NCBI GenBank assembly: GCA_003670455.1
Contig: QWRK01000004.1
Location: 1-34,003 of the forward strand
DNA length: 34,003 nt
Source of the DNA: Candidatus Aquidulcis sp.
GTDB taxonomy: Bacteria > Chloroflexota > Limnocylindria > Limnocylindrales > Limnocylindraceae
Direction: 5' to 3'
The number at the start of each line of letters is the position of its first letter. The first letter of the stretch is position 1. The position numbers and the translations under genes are program-made. A model generated the notes under the pieces. That model was not told the DNA's origin. It saw only the letters and a program-made list of their open reading frames with translations, and ran no database searches. Positions 26,296 through 34,003 of this stretch are shown in pieces.

Positions 26296-26832
26296 CCCGA
26301 TCGGCGCGCCTTCGTCCCCTTCAGTGGGGAGGAGGGCCGCAAGGCCAGCCAAACGAGGGTCCAGTCCCCGCTCAGGACAGGCGCTGGCGGGGTGGTCCGC
26401 GCCGCAGAGACCACAGCGCTCCGGGCAGGGTGGCGTACAGAGCAGCACGAGGCGACGTGCCAGGTCGAGCGCCTCCATGGCGAGGCGACCAACGTCGACG
26501 CTGTTCCCCTTGCCGATGAGGAGCGCCCCCTCCGTCGCATGTCGGGACTCAAGTGCCTCCTCGTCGATTGGGGCGCTCAGCTGCGCAGTGGCAGGCGTGA
26601 GGCAGCGACCGCAGGCACCCTCCTGGCTGCCGCGGACGGTTCCAACGATGCGCACGCCGCGATTGGTTCGGTCAATTCGAACTTGGACCGCAGCCTTGAA
26701 GTGCTCATCTCCGATGCGATCCTCGGCCGTGAATGGCTCCAAAGCAAATGTGCCGCCCGCCGATTCAGCGAGCAGTGGTGAGAGGTCAACGGGATAGAGG
26801 GGCGGCACCAATGCCGCCGATTCGCTCTCCAC
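26293..26832 (-). CDS. yceD: YceD/DUF177 family protein
   Basis: A 179-aa protein of the DUF177 (YceD) family, almost always encoded just before rpmF and linked to 23S rRNA accumulation in some bacteria and plants. The conserved GACGRCLTPATAQL is present, and the cysteine-rich LCTPPCPERCGLCGADHP near residues 133-150 matches the family pattern LCxPxCxGLC with an extra residue. A zinc site is plausible. It ends with a TAG that doubles as part of a possible rpmF -10. It starts 3 bases after the coaD stop. Confidence 0.9.
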   Translation of the reverse strand: MESESAALVPPLYPVDLSPLLAESAGGTFALEPFTAEDRIGDEHFKAAVQVRIDRTNRGVRIVGTVRGSQEGACGRCLTPATAQLSAPIDEEALESRHATEGALLIGKGNSVDVGRLAMEALDLARRLVLLCTPPCPERCGLCGADHPASACPERGLDPRLAGLAALLPTEGDEGAPIG

Positions 26833-26835
26833 CGA

Positions 26836-27351
26836 TTACGCCTTCGACGCTCGTCGTCGTGCGGCGGCGGCGAGAACGGGGACCACGGCGGCTGGCACGA
26901 GGCGATCGAGCGGTCCGCCATAGCGCGCAACCTCGCGAACGAGCCGGCTTGAGGTTGAAGCGTGTTCTGGCGCGGTCATCAAGAAGGCGGTCTCAATCTC
27001 TGGGGCGAGCAAACGATTGGCGTGCGCCATCCGCAGCTCAGCCTCGAAGTCGGAACCGGCACGGAGCCCGCGGATGATGAGGGTTGCACCGGCGTCGGCA
27101 GCGACGCGGACGGCAAGGTTCGATGCGGAGAGGATCTGCACCCGTGCGCTTGCAGCGCCGAGCTCTGCGTCAATCACGCTGCGCAGAAGGGCTGTGCGCT
27201 CATCAAGGGTGAGGAGCGCCTCTTTGTCGGAGTTCGGCAGGATCGCAACCACGAGACGATCGGCGATCGCAAGGCTGCGGCGGATCAGGTCGATGTGACC
27301 GAACGTCACAGGATCAAAACTGCCCGGGTAGAGCGCCACTCGTTCACTCAT
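26836..27351 (-). CDS. coaD: Pantetheine-phosphate adenylyltransferase
   Basis: CoaD makes dephospho-CoA from 4'-phosphopantetheine and ATP. The 171-aa protein has the nucleotidyltransferase motif YPGSFDPVTFGHIDLIRR, the substrate-binding RGLRAGSDFEAELRMAHANR, and TSSRLVREVARYGG where many relatives have ISSS. The ATG at 27351 has a GGAGG site and overlaps the rsmD stop (8 bases); a TTG two codons upstream is less likely. The rsmD-coaD pair is conserved in most bacteria. Confidence 0.96.
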   Translation of the reverse strand: MSERVALYPGSFDPVTFGHIDLIRRSLAIADRLVVAILPNSDKEALLTLDERTALLRSVIDAELGAASARVQILSASNLAVRVAADAGATLIIRGLRAGSDFEAELRMAHANRLLAPEIETAFLMTAPEHASTSSRLVREVARYGGPLDRLVPAAVVPVLAAAARRRASKA

Positions 27352-27946
27352 TGCCAACCTCCGTTCCCGTTCCCTCGGTGCGTTCCAAGAGATCTACGCA
27401 GCTATCGCCGTAGATCAGCGTTCGCACACATCGTAGTCCCTCAGGGAGCGCCCGGGGTAGATCACCCGGTCGCGTGCGCCCTGTGAGCGCAAGAAGCCCC
27501 TCGTCGGCGAGTGGGCCGCCAGGCGCTGCGCAGCGCGCCAGGATCCCCTCCGCCAGCGCGACGTCGTCGTAGGGGGGATCGGCCACGATCAGATCAAAGG
27601 TGGTGCCTGACGCTGTGAGCGCCACCAGCACATCGGCACCCTGGAGGGTTGCTCGATCGGTCAACTTCAGTGTCGTGAGATTCGCTTGAATGATTGCCAC
27701 GGCATCGCGTGACCGCTCAACAAAGAGCGCGTGAACAGCGCCGCGGCTCAGCGCCTCAATGCCGACTGCACCACTCCCCGCGCAGAGGTCGGCAAATCTC
27801 GCGCCAACGATTCGGGGCTCAAGTACCGCGAAGAGTGACTCGCGTACTCGATCAGCCATCGGGCGAGTGCCAACGGGCGGAACCGCAATGCGACGACCAC
27901 GGTGGTCACCCGCAATGATTCGGAGCGTCGCCCCCTGCGTGCTCAT
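27344..27946 (-). CDS. rsmD: 16S rRNA (guanine966-N2)-methyltransferase RsmD
   Basis: RsmD methylates G966 of 16S rRNA with S-adenosylmethionine. The 200-aa protein has RIIAGDHRGRRIAVPP, TRPMADRVRESLFAVLEP, the SAM-binding FADLCAGSGAVGIEALSRGA and the catalytic ADPPYDD, in family order. The ATG at 27946 overlaps the recG stop (ATGA), and the 3' end overlaps coaD. Order recG-rsmD-coaD is common in Chloroflexota, Firmicutes and others. Confidence 0.95.
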   Translation of the reverse strand: MSTQGATLRIIAGDHRGRRIAVPPVGTRPMADRVRESLFAVLEPRIVGARFADLCAGSGAVGIEALSRGAVHALFVERSRDAVAIIQANLTTLKLTDRATLQGADVLVALTASGTTFDLIVADPPYDDVALAEGILARCAAPGGPLADEGLLALTGRTRPGDLPRALPEGLRCVRTLIYGDSCVDLLERTEGTGTEVGNE

Positions 27947-30120
27947 ACTGGCGCGCTCTCGGTAAGCGCCGCGCCTGTCGCTCGACCAATCGGCCAGCCG
28001 CGGGCATACGACTGCACGAGGAGTACTGCCTCGCGCTTCGCCTCGCCGCGCTGATCAAGCAGTCGCTCCGCCTCCGCTCGCGCAACAAGAGCGAGGGCGC
28101 GATCTTCGGCGCGCGCCAGCGTTGCAATGCGCAACGGCGGGAGGCCACTCTGTGACGTGCCGAGGACGCTCCCCTCCCCGCGCAGTGCGATGTCTTGCTC
28201 TGCCAGCAAGAACCCATCACGGGTGGCCTCGATCGCCTGGAGCCGTGCAGCGGCAACCTCGTCGTCGCTGTCGCTCACCAGAATGCACCACCCTTTGTCG
28301 CCACCACGGCCAACACGGCCGCGCAGCTGATGCAGCGTCGCCAAGCCGAAACGCTCCGCCTCGAGGATCACCATCACACTGGCGGCTGGCACGTCGACGC
28401 CCACCTCAATCACCGTGGTGCCGACCAGCACGTCGGTTTCGCCCGCAACAAATGCCTGCATGGCGACGGTGCGCTCCGCGGCACGCTGTTGCCCATGGAC
28501 GACGCCGATGCGGCGGTGTGGGAGTCGCTCGCGCAGCAGCTCCGCCTGGGCCTCAACCCCGGTTGCGCCACCTTCAGCGACATCATCATCGAAGGTAGTC
28601 CCCTGCTCTGGCTCGCCGTCTGCTTCGGCATCGGAGATACGTGGCACCACGACAAAGGTCTGTCGCCCTGCGGCCGCCTCTTCATCGACAAAGGTCCAAA
28701 CGCGTTCAAGATCGCCGCTCGTCCGAATCGCGGTGCGGATTGGCTGACGACCGGAGGGGAGTTCGCGGAGCTCCGAAGAGGCGACGTCGGCATACAGGAG
28801 TTGCGCGATGGTGCGCGGGATCGGTGTCGCGGTCATCAGGAGCAGATGCGGCTCTCGAGAGGCTTTGGAGAGGAGCTTTGCCCGCTCCTCCACACCGAAG
28901 CGATGCTGTTCGTCGACGATGACGAGGCCGAGGGAGGCGAACTGCGTCCCCTCGGCGAAGAGGGCGTGGGTACCGATCACCAGTGCAGCGTGTCCGTCCG
29001 CGGCCGCAGCGCGCGCCGCTCGCCGTTCGGCGGCGGGGGTTCCGCCCAGCACAAGTGCCACCTCAATGCCGAGTGGGGCGAGGAGTCGCTTCGCCGTTGC
29101 GGCGTGCTGACGCGCCAACAGCTCCGTTGGGGCGAGGAGGGCGCTCTGATGCCCAGCGGCCGCCGTCGCAGCGGCGGCAACAAAGGCGACCGCGGTCTTG
29201 CCGGTACCGACATCGCCCTGGAGTAGGCGCAACATCGGCGAGCCTGTTGCCAGGTCTCGAAGAATTTCATCAATGGCCCGCCGCTGATCACCCGTCCACG
29301 GTGTCTTGCGCTTTGCGGTGGCGCCGCCGAGCCCGCCGAGGATGTGCGATTCAATGGTGGCCAGCTCCGTTTTGGTTGGCGTGATGCTGAAGGCGCCGCC
29401 GCCGGCACGACGGCGGCTGCGATGGACAAGCGCAATCTGCACCGCGAGGAGTTCATCGAAGGCGAGGCGGCGGAGGGCCGCATCACGAAGGTCAAACTCC
29501 TCTGGCCAGTGCAACGCCTCAATCGCCTGTGCGAGCGGCATGAGCCCATTACGCGACTGTACCGAGCCTGGCAACGGATCAACAAGGTCAGGGCCGAACT
29601 GGTCGAGAAGGCTTCGCACCGCGCGGCGCAGGCTCAAGGCCGTTACGCCACGGGTCAAGCGATAGATGGGGACGATACGACCGGCGCTGACCTGGTCCCC
29701 CCCGCCAATCGGGCTGAACTCTGGCGCCTCAAGCTGCTTCGTCCACCCCATCGCCTTCACGCGCCCGGTGGCGACAATCGTCGTGCCAACGGTCAGGCGA
29801 CGTTCAATGAACCTCCGTCCGTACCAGATTGCATCGACTGCCCCTGAGTCGTCGACGAGCGTTGCGATCGTGCGCTGAACGCCACGACGCCACGTCTTCT
29901 CAACGCGAAGGTCGGTGACGCGCGCCGAAATCGTGGCGCTGGTTCCCCCAACAAGCTCCGCGATCGGCGTGATCTCGCGGCGATCCTCATAGCGACGTGG
30001 CAGGTAGGTCAGCAGGTCGGCAACGGTGGTGACGCCGAGCTTTGCAAGGCCTCGAAGAAGACTTGAGCCACCTGGGAGAGGGAGCCCTTTCAGTAGGAGT
30101 TCGCCCGGGTCGACGGTCAC
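27943..30120 (-). CDS. recG: ATP-dependent DNA helicase RecG
   Basis: RecG remodels stalled replication forks and branched DNA. The 725-aa protein has an N-terminal wedge/OB domain (KLGVTTVADLLTYLPRRYED, then RTIATLVDDSGAVDAIWYG), helicase motif I GDVGTGKTAVAF, motif II DEQHRFGVEERAKLL, motif III LLMTATPIPRTIAQLLY, and the C-terminal blocks LVGTTVIEVGVDVPAASVMV, HQLRGRVGRGG and EQDIALRGEGSVLGTSQSG. Length is close to the family norm. The GTG at 30120 overlaps the fakA stop (GTGA). Confidence 0.97.
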   Translation of the reverse strand: MTVDPGELLLKGLPLPGGSSLLRGLAKLGVTTVADLLTYLPRRYEDRREITPIAELVGGTSATISARVTDLRVEKTWRRGVQRTIATLVDDSGAVDAIWYGRRFIERRLTVGTTIVATGRVKAMGWTKQLEAPEFSPIGGGDQVSAGRIVPIYRLTRGVTALSLRRAVRSLLDQFGPDLVDPLPGSVQSRNGLMPLAQAIEALHWPEEFDLRDAALRRLAFDELLAVQIALVHRSRRRAGGGAFSITPTKTELATIESHILGGLGGATAKRKTPWTGDQRRAIDEILRDLATGSPMLRLLQGDVGTGKTAVAFVAAAATAAAGHQSALLAPTELLARQHAATAKRLLAPLGIEVALVLGGTPAAERRAARAAAADGHAALVIGTHALFAEGTQFASLGLVIVDEQHRFGVEERAKLLSKASREPHLLLMTATPIPRTIAQLLYADVASSELRELPSGRQPIRTAIRTSGDLERVWTFVDEEAAAGRQTFVVVPRISDAEADGEPEQGTTFDDDVAEGGATGVEAQAELLRERLPHRRIGVVHGQQRAAERTVAMQAFVAGETDVLVGTTVIEVGVDVPAASVMVILEAERFGLATLHQLRGRVGRGGDKGWCILVSDSDDEVAAARLQAIEATRDGFLLAEQDIALRGEGSVLGTSQSGLPPLRIATLARAEDRALALVARAEAERLLDQRGEAKREAVLLVQSYARGWPIGRATGAALTESAPV

Positions 30121-31814
30121 TCCAAGCTCACGAGCACCCGTTCGATTGGTTGGCCGCCACGTTGTAGGTCTACCTCGACCCCAGCGATCGCACCACGCAC
30201 CGCGGTCACAAATTCGCTGGCCTGCTCGTCAGAGACATCAGCGCCAACGAAGAGGGTCACCAGATCTGCCGATTGACCCGCGAGTGCCGCAACGATGGAT
30301 TCAACATCGCTGCTCCCCGTTGCGATGATCCCGTCGACCGGGTCGAGCGCCATGATCTGCCCAGCCTTCACTGCCACGCCACGAACAACGGCGTCTCGCA
30401 CCGCCTCAACGACGCGGAAGGTTCGTGCGGCCGCTCGAGCCGCCTCCATGCGCGGGACGAGCTCTTCGAGTGTGAGTGACGGGTCCCACGCGAGGAGCGC
30501 GGCGATCCCTTCGGCGGCGTTGCGGGTCGGGATGACCACCACATTCGCCGCTGAGAGGTCGGCCGCCTGGCGTGCCGCCAACACAATGTTGCTGTTGTTC
30601 GGAAGAACGACGACGAACTCGGTGCCTGCATGGGCGATCGCCGAGGCAATCTCTGCAGCGGACGGGTTCTCAGTCTGTCCGCCATGAACGATCTGTGACG
30701 CACCCGCCGAGCGCAAGATATCGCCGAGGCCGGCGCCAGCGGCAACGGCAACGATCGACGTTCCGCGACCAAGTGAGGCAGCTGCGGGGCGTGCGGAGGC
30801 GGTAAGTGGGCCATCGGCCAACTGGTTGAATGCGGCATGCCCAGTCGCCCGTTCGGCGCTCTGTTGGTCGAGGTTCTCAATCGTGACCGCACGGACATCG
30901 CCGAGGCTGATCCCGTACGCCAAGACCTCATCGGGTCGCAGGTTGTGCACGTGCACCTTGCAGGTCACCTCATCGCCCGCAACCAGCACGCTCTCCCCGA
31001 TCGTCTCCAGATGCGCGCGAATTGCGGCAAGGTCCAGCGGTGTCGCTGGCGAGCTCAGGATGAACACAGTCTCGTAGCCAAACTCTGTCGGAGCGGCATC
31101 GACTGGCGCGGCTGGCGCCGCAACGGCAGGCTTCGGAGATGCGCTGGAGGCACTGCGGCGCTCCGCTTCGACCGTGCCGCGTGACGGTGCCACCGAAGGG
31201 ACATTGGCGATCCCTTCAAGAATGAGTTGCAGTCCTGCGCCACCAGAGTCAACGACGCCGGCTTCGCGGAGGACAGCCAATAGGGTCGGCGTCTTCTCTA
31301 CGGAGATGCGCGCCGTCGCGGCGATGCTCTCAAGGAATGGACGTAGCTCCGATGCCCCCTCCGACTCCTTCATTGCAGCAGCAGCAACTTCACGTGCGAC
31401 CGTGAGGATCGTCCCCTCTGTTGGCGTTGCCACCGCGGAGTAGGCGTGCAGCACACCGAGTGAGAGGGACTGTGCAATCTCAGTGGCTCGGGCACGTTGG
31501 CGGCCGCGGACCGCCTGTGGCAACCCGCGCAGGATCTGCGAGAGGAGAACACCAGAGTTGCCGCGAGCTCCAAGGAGGGCGCCTCGTGCGACCGCGGCAC
31601 TCACCTCATCGATCGCCGTCACCCCGGTTGCGAGTGAGGCGTCACCCTCGGCAATGGCGGCCTTCAGGGTCGCCAGCATGTTGGTTCCGGTGTCGCCATC
31701 GGGTACGGGGAAGACGTTGAGGGCATTCACCTCTTCGACCCTGCTCTCCAGGCGGTCGAGGCCAGATCGAAGGGCGGCCATCAGCTCGACGCCGTCCCAG
31801 CTCTTGCGGCTCAT
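30117..31814 (-). CDS. fakA: Fatty acid kinase catalytic subunit FakA (DAK/DhaL-type)
   Basis: FakA phosphorylates fatty acids bound to FakB (DegV family) to give acyl-phosphate, which PlsX/PlsY can use. The 565-aa protein has the N-terminal DhaL-like kinase domain with VFPVPDGDTGTNM (Asp39, Asp41) and GARGNSGVLLSQILRG, a middle domain (FGYETVFILSSPATPLDL, with metal-site cysteine CKVHVHNLRPDEVL later) and a C-terminal DegV-like domain (VLPNNSNIVLAARQAADLS). Bacillus yloV is the orthologue and is preceded by asp23-like yloU; here only a 16-codon ORF stands there. No fakB is in the window. The ATG at 31814 overlaps that small ORF. Confidence 0.94.
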   Translation of the reverse strand: MSRKSWDGVELMAALRSGLDRLESRVEEVNALNVFPVPDGDTGTNMLATLKAAIAEGDASLATGVTAIDEVSAAVARGALLGARGNSGVLLSQILRGLPQAVRGRQRARATEIAQSLSLGVLHAYSAVATPTEGTILTVAREVAAAAMKESEGASELRPFLESIAATARISVEKTPTLLAVLREAGVVDSGGAGLQLILEGIANVPSVAPSRGTVEAERRSASSASPKPAVAAPAAPVDAAPTEFGYETVFILSSPATPLDLAAIRAHLETIGESVLVAGDEVTCKVHVHNLRPDEVLAYGISLGDVRAVTIENLDQQSAERATGHAAFNQLADGPLTASARPAAASLGRGTSIVAVAAGAGLGDILRSAGASQIVHGGQTENPSAAEIASAIAHAGTEFVVVLPNNSNIVLAARQAADLSAANVVVIPTRNAAEGIAALLAWDPSLTLEELVPRMEAARAAARTFRVVEAVRDAVVRGVAVKAGQIMALDPVDGIIATGSSDVESIVAALAGQSADLVTLFVGADVSDEQASEFVTAVRGAIAGVEVDLQRGGQPIERVLVSLE

Positions 31815-31861
31815 CGCAGGGAGACCCCTGTGACCACGCGGATCTGCTCAGTACCACTCAT
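31811..31861 (-). CDS. 16-codon leader ORF coupled to fakA
   Basis: An ORF encoding MSGTEQIRVVTGVSLR starts at ATG 31861 and stops in the ATGA overlap with the fakA start. It has one of the best Shine-Dalgarno sites in the window (AGGGAGGAA, about 7 bases upstream), whereas fakA itself has only a weak one. A small hairpin CAGGG-GTCT-CCCTG (31830-31817) stands just before the fakA ATG, and ribosomes on the small ORF would open it. This suggests a leader peptide that makes fakA translation dependent on coupling. I do not recognise the peptide; it does not look like the start of Asp23. Confidence 0.55.
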   Translation of the reverse strand: MSGTEQIRVVTGVSLR

Positions 31862-31908
31862 GCGGGCTTCCTCCCTTTGCCGAGCCTGGGCAAGGCTTCG
31901 GACGTACC

Positions 31909-31917
31909 TGCTACGAT
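31909..31917 (+). promoter_or_regulatory. Extended -10 of rpmB, overlapping a divergent -10 for fakA
   Basis: The plus strand reads TGC-TACGAT, an extended -10 giving a start near 31925, about 50 bases before rpmB. On the minus strand TATCGT (31918-31913) could serve the fakA leader ORF, so both hexamers would share bases and exclude each other. No strong -35 is seen for either. Confidence 0.5.
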
Positions 31918-31974
31918 ACGGCACGAACGACGGGCGTGTCCCACTGGGGCCCCCACCACGTAAGGAGAATCAAC

Positions 31975-32169
31975 ATGGCTCGCTTCTGCACCCTCTGCGG
32001 CAAGGATTCGATCGCGGGATTCAATCCCCAGTCGGTCGGAATGAACCGCGTCCGTGCTCACCGACGCTTCCGCGCCAACCTGCAGCCAACCGTGATTGCC
32101 GTTGGAACGACCACGAAGCGCGTCCTGGTCTGCACCCGCTGCCGACGCACGGCCAGCAAGGGCGCCTAA
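31975..32169 (+). CDS. rpmB: 50S ribosomal protein L28 (zinc type)
   Basis: A 64-aa L28: MARFCTLCGKDSIAGFNPQS at the start, NRVRAHRRFRANLQP in the middle, and TTKRVLVCTRCRRTASKG at the end. Cysteines 5, 8, 53 and 56 form the zinc site of the C+ type. The ATG at 31975 has a clear TAAGGAGA site. It is transcribed opposite to the surrounding genes, divergent from fakA and convergent with rpe. In Bacillus rpmB also lies divergent from yloU-yloV, so the orientation is ancestral. Confidence 0.97.
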   Translation: MARFCTLCGKDSIAGFNPQSVGMNRVRAHRRFRANLQPTVIAVGTTTKRVLVCTRCRRTASKGA

Positions 32170-32176
32170 TCCGACC

Positions 32177-32194
32177 GCGACCCTAGCGGGTCGC
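32177..32194. terminator. Bidirectional hairpin between rpmB and rpe
   Basis: The perfect repeat GCGACCC-TAGC-GGGTCGC (7-bp stem) lies 7 bases after the rpmB stop and covers the rpe stop codon (32183-32185). It reads the same on both strands and stands between convergent genes, where a bidirectional terminator is expected, but there is no U-tract on either side. Confidence 0.5.
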
Positions 32195-32863
32195 CGACTC
32201 CCGGATCGCACGAACCGCACCACCCATACCTGTCGGGCCCTGCGCCGAGAAGAGGGCGCTGCCGACGACCAGTAGGTCTGCCCCACCCGCCGCCGCGTCA
32301 GCCGCCGTCGTCGCGTTGATGCCGCCGTCCACATGAAGTGGCAAGGGATGCCCATCGCGTTCGCCCACAAGCGCGCGGATCGCAGCCATGCGCGCTGCCG
32401 CCTCGGGCCGATACGACTGTCCGCCGAATCCTGACTTCACGGTCATGACGAGTGCGAAGTCCAGCTGGTCGCGGAATGGGGCCAACGATTCGATCGGCGT
32501 CTCAGGGTCGAGCGCGAGCCCGGCGCGGCCGCCACTGTCACGAATCGCATCGAGGGTCACACGATGCTGGTCTGGCGCCTCCACATGAATCGCAACTGAC
32601 TCACACCCGGCATCCACGTAGCGCGTCGCCCAGAGCCCTGGCGAGAGGATCATCAGGTGCGCATCGAACGGAAGCTTCGTCGCCGATCGCAGCGCCTCAA
32701 CCGTCGCAATGCCAAAGGTAAGGTTCGGCACGAAGTGGCCATCCATGATGTCGAGGTGGATGCGGTCAACACCCGCCGCCTCTGCCGCCTGCACCGCCTC
32801 GCGGAGTGCACCGAGATCGGCATTCAAGATGCTCGCGGCAATTTCGATGCGCGCGCTACTCAT
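32183..32863 (-). CDS. rpe: Ribulose-phosphate 3-epimerase
   Basis: Rpe interconverts ribulose 5-phosphate and xylulose 5-phosphate in the pentose phosphate pathway; xylulose 5-phosphate is also close to the entry of the MEP pathway. The 226-aa TIM barrel has IEIAASILNADLGALREAVQ, HLDIMDGHFVPNLTFG with the metal-binding His and Asp, FDAHLMI, MTVKSGFGGQSY and LHVDGGIN. The ATG at 32863 overlaps the rlmN stop (ATGA). In Bacillus prpC, prkC and rsgA lie between rlmN and rpe; here they are missing. Confidence 0.96.
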   Translation of the reverse strand: MSSARIEIAASILNADLGALREAVQAAEAAGVDRIHLDIMDGHFVPNLTFGIATVEALRSATKLPFDAHLMILSPGLWATRYVDAGCESVAIHVEAPDQHRVTLDAIRDSGGRAGLALDPETPIESLAPFRDQLDFALVMTVKSGFGGQSYRPEAAARMAAIRALVGERDGHPLPLHVDGGINATTAADAAAGGADLLVVGSALFSAQGPTGMGGAVRAIRESATR

Positions 32864-34003
32864 GCATCACCGCCAAGTGGCCCAGATGGGGCGATTGGCT
32901 GTGCGGTGCGCTGTCCCTGGAGGGCGGCCGCACTCGCCGCTACGAGCAACTCGCGTCGGCGGGCTACTGCCACGGGAGTTGGTGCGCCAGCCTTCTCAGC
33001 GGCGAGCTGGCCACATGCGGCGCCAGCCTCGCGACCGCGATTGCGGCGCACGGTGACAGTGAGACCCGCGGCCCGGAGCTGATTAGCGATCTGCTCGATG
33101 CGTTCAGGCTTGGACTCTTGCCATGGGGTGTGCGCCACAGCGTTCATGGGAATCAAGTTGACGTGCGCGCCGCTCCCGCGCAGCAGAGAGGCGAGTGCCG
33201 CTGAATCTTCGGCACGGTCATTGATCCCGTCGATCATCGTGACCTCGTAGGTGGTGCGGCGTCCCGTCGCACGCGAATGTCCATCTGCGGCGGCGATGAC
33301 CGCCTCCACTGGCCACTTCCGGTTGAGCGGCACAAGAAGATCGCGCAGTGGGTTGCGTGCCGCATGTAGCGAGACGGCGAGGGTGATCTGTGGGCGCTGC
33401 TTGGCAAGTCGCTCAATCCCCGGGACGACGCCGCTGGTTGAGACGGTGATGCGGCGCTGACCGATTCCGCCTCGGGCTGGCTCGGTGAGGCCATCAATAG
33501 ATGCAAAGACGGCATCGATGTTCTGCAGTGGCTCGCCCATCCCCATGTAGACGACGTTGGTCAGCTCGCGATCCTCGGTACGAAGGATCTGGCGCGCGAT
33601 GCGCACCTGGTCCTGGATCTCGCCCGCGCTGAGATTGCGGGTGAAGCCGAGCTCCCCCGTTGCGCAGAATGGGCAGCCGACCGCACATCCCGCCTGACTC
33701 GAAACACAGACGGTGGCACGCGGCCCCGAGCCACGGCGAGGGTCGGCAGGCGAGCGCATCAACACCGCCTCGACCTTCGCGCCATCAGAAAGGGTCAGCA
33801 GCAGCTTCGTGGTGGCGCCGTCTTCGGCCTCTTGTCGCTCAACCTCATCGAAAGCGCTGAAGCGGATCTCGTTCGCCAGGCGCTCTTGGAGCGGCTTGCC
33901 GAGTGTGGTGACGCCACTCCAGGAGGTGGCCACGGAGCGCCAGGCCCCATCAAGAATCTGCGTAACTCGATATGACTCAGCGCCGAGGTCGCTCACCCGC
34001 GCC
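32860..34003 (-). CDS. rlmN: 23S rRNA (adenine2503-C2)-methyltransferase (5' end probably beyond window)
   Basis: RlmN is a radical-SAM enzyme that methylates A2503 of 23S rRNA and A37 of some tRNAs. The cluster motif CAVGCPFC (Cys104, 108, 111 counted from the GTG at 33996) is present, as are VVYMGMGEPLQN, ITVSTSGVVPGI, LAVSLHAARNPLRDLLVPLN and the second methyl-bearing cysteine in AACGQL. A tail of about 45 residues follows. The frame is open to the window edge, and only 8 residues precede the YRxxQI block, fewer than usual, so the true start may lie outside the window. Confidence 0.95.
   Translation of the reverse strand, partial: ARVSDLGAESYRVTQILDGAWRSVATSWSGVTTLGKPLQERLANEIRFSAFDEVERQEAEDGATTKLLLTLSDGAKVEAVLMRSPADPRRGSGPRATVCVSSQAGCAVGCPFCATGELGFTRNLSAGEIQDQVRIARQILRTEDRELTNVVYMGMGEPLQNIDAVFASIDGLTEPARGGIGQRRITVSTSGVVPGIERLAKQRPQITLAVSLHAARNPLRDLLVPLNRKWPVEAVIAAADGHSRATGRRTTYEVTMIDGINDRAEDSAALASLLRGSGAHVNLIPMNAVAHTPWQESKPERIEQIANQLRAAGLTVTVRRNRGREAGAACGQLAAEKAGAPTPVAVARRRELLVAASAAALQGQRTAQPIAPSGPLGGDA

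Overview
This 34 kb window is a dense block of core information-processing and envelope genes from a GC-rich bacterium. All genes but two (an MFS transporter and rpmB) lie on the minus strand, so transcription runs mostly from high to low coordinates. The gene order is the ancestral one known from Bacillus-type genomes, compressed: rlmN-rpe, rpmB (divergent), fakA-recG-rsmD-coaD-yceD/DUF177-rpmF-plsX-nusB-acpP-rnc-smc-ftsY, ffh-rpsP-khpA-rimM-trmD-rplS-rnhB-yraN, rpsB-tsf-pyrH-frr-uppS-cdsA-dxr-rseP-ispG, nusA-ylxR-infB-rbfA. Many neighbours overlap by 4 bases (ATGA, GTGA or TTGA), no gap exceeds about 230 bases, and GTG/TTG starts are frequent. This suggests a small, streamlined genome. The short EF-Ts (198 aa), zinc-type L28 and L32, and high GC would fit a Chloroflexota-like lineage, but that placement is a low-confidence inference.

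Region by region on the minus strand. (1) 34003-32183 holds rlmN and rpe. (2) 31861-18943 starts with a 16-codon leader ORF coupled to fakA, then recG, rsmD, coaD, DUF177, rpmF, plsX, nusB, acpP, rnc, smc and ftsY (DNA repair, CoA and lipid supply, ribosome parts, RNA processing, chromosome organisation, SRP receptor). (3) 17633-12176 is ffh, the rpsP-khpA-rimM-trmD cluster, and rplS-rnhB-yraN. (4) 12019-3797 is rpsB-tsf-pyrH-frr (translation, UMP kinase), then uppS-cdsA-dxr-rseP-ispG (isoprenoid and phospholipid precursors, intramembrane protease), ending with an SMR exporter of Gdx type. (5) 3662-1 is nusA-ylxR-infB-rbfA behind its own promoter and an intrinsic terminator in the leader. The two accessory genes are the SMR exporter and the MFS transporter between ffh and ftsY.

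No mobile element, CRISPR array, tRNA or rRNA was seen, and I found no clear novel multi-gene system. The points worth checking are regulatory and protein-level: a probable NusA autoregulatory attenuator; a leader peptide in the place of asp23 before fakA; extended -10 promoters next to GC-rich dyads at ribosomal-protein genes; long acidic Ala/Glu tails on S2, S16 and L19; RNase HII lacking its GRG motif; RNase III lacking a metal-binding Asp; an Ffh with altered signature residues; and an IspG of the long proteobacterial type.
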